Source: Okeania sp. KiyG1 (GTDB lineage Bacteria; Cyanobacteriota; Cyanobacteriia; Cyanobacteriales; Microcoleaceae). From it: a DNA stretch of 49,404 nucleotides. Below, one piece after another: positions 46,453-49,404 of the stretch. The stretch covers positions 1 through 49,404 of the forward strand of contig NZ_BLZO01000107.1 of assembly GCF_014132355.1 (NCBI RefSeq). The letters are read 5' to 3'. Numbering within the stretch: the first letter of the stretch is position 1; each line of letters opens with the position of its first letter. The translations under genes and the position numbers were made by a program. A model generated the notes under the pieces. That model did no database searches. It was not told the origin of the DNA and saw nothing but the letters and a program-made list of their open reading frames with translations.

Positions 46453-46803
46453 ATGATAACTATTGAACTCCAAGATGATGTAATTGAAGTAGGCAAACAA
46501 CTCTCCGGAAAATTCTCTTGGGCAGGAAACATAACTCCACACGAGATCAACCTCAAAGTAGGTTGGCGTACTGAGGGGCGAGGTAATGTTGATACTAAAA
46601 CAGTTTATTCTAATTCTTTTGTAGGAACAACACATTCCACTTTTAGCTGCAAAATTCCTGCTTTGGGTCCTGTATCCTATGATGGAGAAATTATCCGAGT
46701 GATTTGGGAGGTAATTATTGCAACGAAATTTTCCAGAAAATTAAATAGCAAAGAAAAAGGAAAAAAAGTGAAACTGTTTCGAGTTATTCCCAGAGGAGCA
46801 TAA
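46453..46803 (+). CDS. Small beta-rich protein of the ATPase cluster
   Basis: 116 aa, no signal or membrane segment. Strands are suggested by ITIELQDDVIEVGKQLSGKF, INLKVGWRTEGRGNVDTKTV and IPALGPVSYDGEIIRVIWEV. The pattern of an amphipathic N-terminal strand, WRTEGRG, and GPxSYDGxxIRxxWEV resembles an arrestin-like N domain (inference). It would complement the beta-rich domain of the membrane proteins at 44690 and 45674. The stop at 46801-46803 is 3 nt before the GTG start of the ATPase, so the two are translationally coupled. Confidence 0.75.
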   Translation: MITIELQDDVIEVGKQLSGKFSWAGNITPHEINLKVGWRTEGRGNVDTKTVYSNSFVGTTHSTFSCKIPALGPVSYDGEIIRVIWEVIIATKFSRKLNSKEKGKKVKLFRVIPRGA

Positions 46804-46806
46804 ATT

Positions 46807-47088
46807 GTGTGGATTAACCCTTACGAAAGACTAGGATTACGTTGTAACCCTTTTACTGCCGAACAAACTCCTGGTGTTACAGAAGATTTGTGGCTAGACC
46901 GGGGTTTTTCCCAGCCTCCTCAACCTAAAGGACGGGTTCTTTTTCAATTCATTGGAGAAAAAGGAGCTGGAAAAACCTCTCATTTACTCCACTGGCGCAA
47001 AACAGACTGGAGGATCTTACACTTATTATCCCCCTGGGTGGGGAAGGTGGCAAATTCCTCCTGTCGAACCCATTACCTATTGGGATGA
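46807..47088 (+). CDS. P-loop ATPase of the cluster, N-terminal part (frameshifted)
   Basis: 93 aa. GTG 46807, with AGAGGAG about 10 nt upstream, starts WINPYERLGLRCNPF, followed by Walker A GEKGAGKT. After HLLHW the natural continuation (QTGGSYTYYPPGWGRWQIPP) is in another frame. One extra A in CGCAAAACAGAC (about 47000) explains the break. The rest of this frame (LHLLSPWVGKVANSS) is not protein-like. Without the break the protein would be about 215 aa. Confidence 0.75.
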   Translation: MWINPYERLGLRCNPFTAEQTPGVTEDLWLDRGFSQPPQPKGRVLFQFIGEKGAGKTSHLLHWRKTDWRILHLLSPWVGKVANSSCRTHYLLG

Positions 47089-47464
47089 AGCAGACCGCAT
47101 TCCCATACCTTTACTGTTAGCTGCACTAGCTCAAGCTTCTTACCAAGGGGCAACTATTGTAGCTGGAACCCATGAAGATTTGTCTTGGGTAGGGCGTTTT
47201 GTGCGGCTCAAAGTTAGGACAATTAGATTTCATCGCCTTACTCCAGAGACTATTCTTGCTTGGGCTGAGAAACGCATTCAAGCAGTTACACTACCAGAAG
47301 TGAAACAGGTAGGATTAAAATTAGACCGAGCAGATATTGAGCCAATAGTAGCGAATGCTGGTGCTTCTTGGCGCGAAGTGGCAACTTACTTGCACATTTG
47401 GGCTGCTAGAATAGCTATAGCAGGGAACAGGCAACAGGGAACAGGCAACAGGGAAGAAAGATAA
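46952..47464 (+). CDS. P-loop ATPase of the cluster, C-terminal part (frameshifted)
   Basis: 170 aa if ATG 46952 were used, but the true coding part starts near 47000 (QTGGSYTYYPPG). It contains a Walker B-like ITYWDEADRIP (DEAD-like acidic pair), the sensor-like IVAGTHEDLSWVGR, and a helical lid (RLTPETILAWAEKRIQ, ANAGASWREVATYLHIWAA). It is probably an AAA-type ATPase acting on the beta-rich partners. The last residues (GNRQQGTGNREER) are encoded by GGGAACAGGCAACA repeats that replaced the original end. Confidence 0.72.
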   Translation: MEKKELEKPLIYSTGAKQTGGSYTYYPPGWGRWQIPPVEPITYWDEADRIPIPLLLAALAQASYQGATIVAGTHEDLSWVGRFVRLKVRTIRFHRLTPETILAWAEKRIQAVTLPEVKQVGLKLDRADIEPIVANAGASWREVATYLHIWAARIAIAGNRQQGTGNREER

Positions 47465-47664
47465 AAGTACCTCACGCTTACTGAGAAACACTATAAAATA
47501 AAGTCGTAAGGAGCCATGTAAGAATAAGTTGTACAAATTTTAATTGATGAACCACATCTTCACAAGCAAAAATCGTGTAGGGGCGCCATTAGGAGCTTTG
47601 TGGAACGCAAATTCCATTCGCCCCTACAAATGGTGCTTTAAAAGTCAATTTGCGTAAGTCCTGA
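47465..47664. repeat. Spacer with an AGGACTTACGCA-type element
   Basis: An ATGAACCACATCTTCACAAG stretch, two GTAGGGGCG / CGCCCCTAC arms and the end TTGCGTAAGTCCTGAC (about 47649-47664) form a relative of the element at 6536-6650 (shared AAATTGACTTTT and CACCATTTGTAGGGGCG parts). It lies between the convergent ATPase and histidine kinase genes. Confidence 0.65.
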
Positions 47665-49404
47665 CTATGATAATTCTGAACTTAAAATATGGTCAGCTTT
47701 TAACGTTACAACAGTTGGTAGATTTATACTAAAAGTAGAGCCAAAACCAACAGAGCTTTCTACCGTAATTTTTCCACCCATCATTTCACAAAATTTTTGA
47801 CAGATAGAAAGCCCCAAACCAGTTCCACCATACTTACGAGTCGTAGAGTTATCAGCTTGTACAAAAGGCTGAAACACTTTTTCAATCTGCTCTGGAGTCA
47901 TACCTATACCAGTATCAGTTACACTAAAAATTATCCGATCTAATACCCGATCGCTTGAAAGATGACCTGACCCTATTTCCAATGTGCTACTACCATTTCC
48001 ATTTTGCTCTATGTTGTCCTCCCGAACTACTTTTAAAGTGATGATACCTTCGTGAGTAAACTTGCTAGCGTTGCTCAATAGGTTAATCACAACTTGCTTA
48101 ATTTTCGTTCGGTCAGCAACCATAGTTCCAATTTCGCTACTACAATGCATCTCAAAAGAATTACCATTTTTCTTCATCAGTGGTTGTACAATGCATTGAA
48201 CTTCTTTTATTAAAGTCAAGATATCAAATTCTTCTTCATATATAGTCATCTCGCCTGATTCTACCTTAGAAATATCTAAGATATCTTGAATAATTGTTAG
48301 CAGATGTAAACCAGAGCTTTTAATTTGCTCCAGGTCTGGAATAAATTCTTCATAGCCTAAATCTTCAGCATCTTCTCGCAGTAGATCGCTATAGCCAATA
48401 ATAGCGTTAAGAGGTGTTCTCAGCTCATGGCTCATACTAGCAAGAAACATACTTTTAGCTTTATTAGCACCTTCTGCAGCTTCTTTTGCTTGCTTCAACT
48501 CTATATTAGCTAACTTACTTTCTGTAATATCTCTAACAATAGCTAAAACTTCATTTTGACCACTTGCCAATATTCTTGCTTCAAAATGATGACGTTTTCC
48601 ATAGACAAACCACTCATATTCAAATATTTGAATATCTCCTGTTTGCAGCGCTTCCTCAAGATATTGTAAATATTGTTTTGCAACATTTTCTGGCAAAACT
48701 TCGGAAACTTTTTTACCTATTAATTCATCCCTAGACCAGGGTAAATTATTTTTTCTAGAAGGTTTATAGTAGAGAAAAACCCCATTCTTGCTGAATCCGA
48801 AAATTACATCTGGGATAGCATCAAGCAGTGCTCTATTTTTAGCCTCGCTTTGCCGTAAATCTTCTGCTCTTTGTTTTAGATCGCGAATTAGCTCCTCTTT
48901 GCTATGAATTAGTTCTCTAAGTTGATAAGTCATACTATTAAAAGACTTTGCCAATATAGCTAATTCATCTCCAGTACAAATCTCCATCTTCTGAGTTAGG
49001 TCTCCAGAAGCAAAAAGTTTAGTAACTACAGTCATTTCCTGTAGAGGTTCAGTAATAGAGCGACTAATTAACAATGCCAGAAAAGTTCCTGCAGTAGCAG
49101 CGATGGCTGCTACTATCAGACCTTGATTACGCACAGCAGCAATTTTTTGATTTAAAGGAGTTGTAGATAAACCTACACTCACAGCTCCCAGTCTTTTCCG
49201 CCCAATAACTACTGCCTTACCAGCAAGCAGTTTAGTAGAACCCCACTCAAAAATTGTTTCATCGCTCTCTAGTAAACGTTGGCCAAAAGGATCGGGTTTA
49301 ATATTGTAAACCAAAACATCTTCACCATAAGCATCAGCAACTATTCTTCCATCTTTCTCGTAAATACGGCCTGCCGCTAGTACTTGATCTTCTCCAAGCT
49401 GCTC
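47665..49404 (-). CDS. HAMP-PAS sensor histidine kinase (5' end outside the window)
   Basis: At least 580 aa; the frame is open through the right edge (first visible residues [19 protein letters not shown]), so the start lies beyond 49404 and the TTG at 49314 is internal. Order: part of a sensor domain, one membrane helix ([18 protein letters not shown]), HAMP ([18 protein letters not shown]), a short coiled coil, PAS ([19 protein letters not shown]), HisKA with [19 protein letters not shown], and HATPase with [15 protein letters not shown] and [13 protein letters not shown]. It autophosphorylates on the H-box His and passes phosphate to an unseen response regulator. No receiver domain is attached. 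The stimulus is unknown. Confidence 0.93.
   Translation of the reverse strand, partial: EQLGEDQVLAAGRIYEKDGRIVADAYGEDVLVYNIKPDPFGQRLLESDETIFEWGSTKLLAGKAVVIGRKRLGAVSVGLSTTPLNQKIAAVRNQGLIVAAIAATAGTFLALLISRSITEPLQEMTVVTKLFASGDLTQKMEICTGDELAILAKSFNSMTYQLRELIHSKEELIRDLKQRAEDLRQSEAKNRALLDAIPDVIFGFSKNGVFLYYKPSRKNNLPWSRDELIGKKVSEVLPENVAKQYLQYLEEALQTGDIQIFEYEWFVYGKRHHFEARILASGQNEVLAIVRDITESKLANIELKQAKEAAEGANKAKSMFLASMSHELRTPLNAIIGYSDLLREDAEDLGYEEFIPDLEQIKSSGLHLLTIIQDILDISKVESGEMTIYEEEFDILTLIKEVQCIVQPLMKKNGNSFEMHCSSEIGTMVADRTKIKQVVINLLSNASKFTHEGIITLKVVREDNIEQNGNGSSTLEIGSGHLSSDRVLDRIIFSVTDTGIGMTPEQIEKVFQPFVQADNSTTRKYGGTGLGLSICQKFCEMMGGKITVESSVGFGSTFSINLPTVVTLKADHILSSELS

Overview
The window is from a filamentous, non-heterocystous cyanobacterium of the Oscillatoriales type (Okeania, Trichodesmium, Moorea or Microcoleus relatives are plausible). 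This is inferred from many GCGATCGC (HIP1) octamers, low GC, low coding density, long runs of short tandem repeats in the gaps (GATAACT, TTAATAA, GAAGGAA), and giant Ser/Thr-kinase/ATPase/GAF/histidine-kinase hybrid proteins. No rRNA, tRNA or CRISPR array was seen.

Layout. 0.7-12.5 kb: two tandem paralogous hybrid sensor kinases; the first carries a repeat-derived insertion inside its kinase domain, and the second is split by a frame-changing tandem repeat in the linker before its ATPase domain. 12.7-16 kb (minus strand): a GtrB-type glycosyltransferase followed by a polytopic membrane protein that contains a mobile repeat read in frame. 16.4-19.1 kb: ribonuclease HI and an MgtE magnesium transporter. 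19.4-25.8 kb: three P-loop GTPase-like genes plus a membrane-anchored partner that is broken into three reading-frame pieces, interrupted by a minus-strand Rhs remnant with a possible immunity gene. 26.4-27.4 kb: an NTF2-like gene and a DUF1499 gene. 27.8-32.7 kb: an HMA-like protein, a 1.3-kb minisatellite of 22/23-bp units, an unusual P1B-type ATPase and a small companion protein. 33.7-36.6 kb: a sulfotransferase, then a frameshifted AAA ATPase overlapping a DUF3226 (TOPRIM-like) gene, resembling ATPase/TOPRIM defence pairs. 37.5-42.8 kb: a small membrane protein, a ROK sugar kinase whose 3' end is amplified in five 244-bp copies, and an ISAs1-family insertion sequence inside the fifth copy. 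42.8-47.5 kb: a MATE exporter and a cluster of two duplicated membrane-anchored beta-rich proteins, a small beta-rich protein and a P-loop ATPase. The right end holds a HAMP-PAS histidine kinase that runs off the window.

Three clusters may be little-described systems: the three-GTPase cluster with its membrane partner (19.4-25.8 kb), the two beta-rich proteins with a P-loop ATPase (44.6-47.5 kb), and the ATPase/DUF3226 pair (34.9-36.6 kb). Each has a central gene with a broken frame. That means either decay (consistent with the heavy repeat load) or uncorrected sequencing indels, and read-level data would be needed to tell them apart.

The other strong theme is repeats entering proteins. At least four genes carry segments made from elements that also occur between genes here. 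Several families of short inverted-repeat elements can be defined, one with a removable internal cassette and one with a nested insertion.
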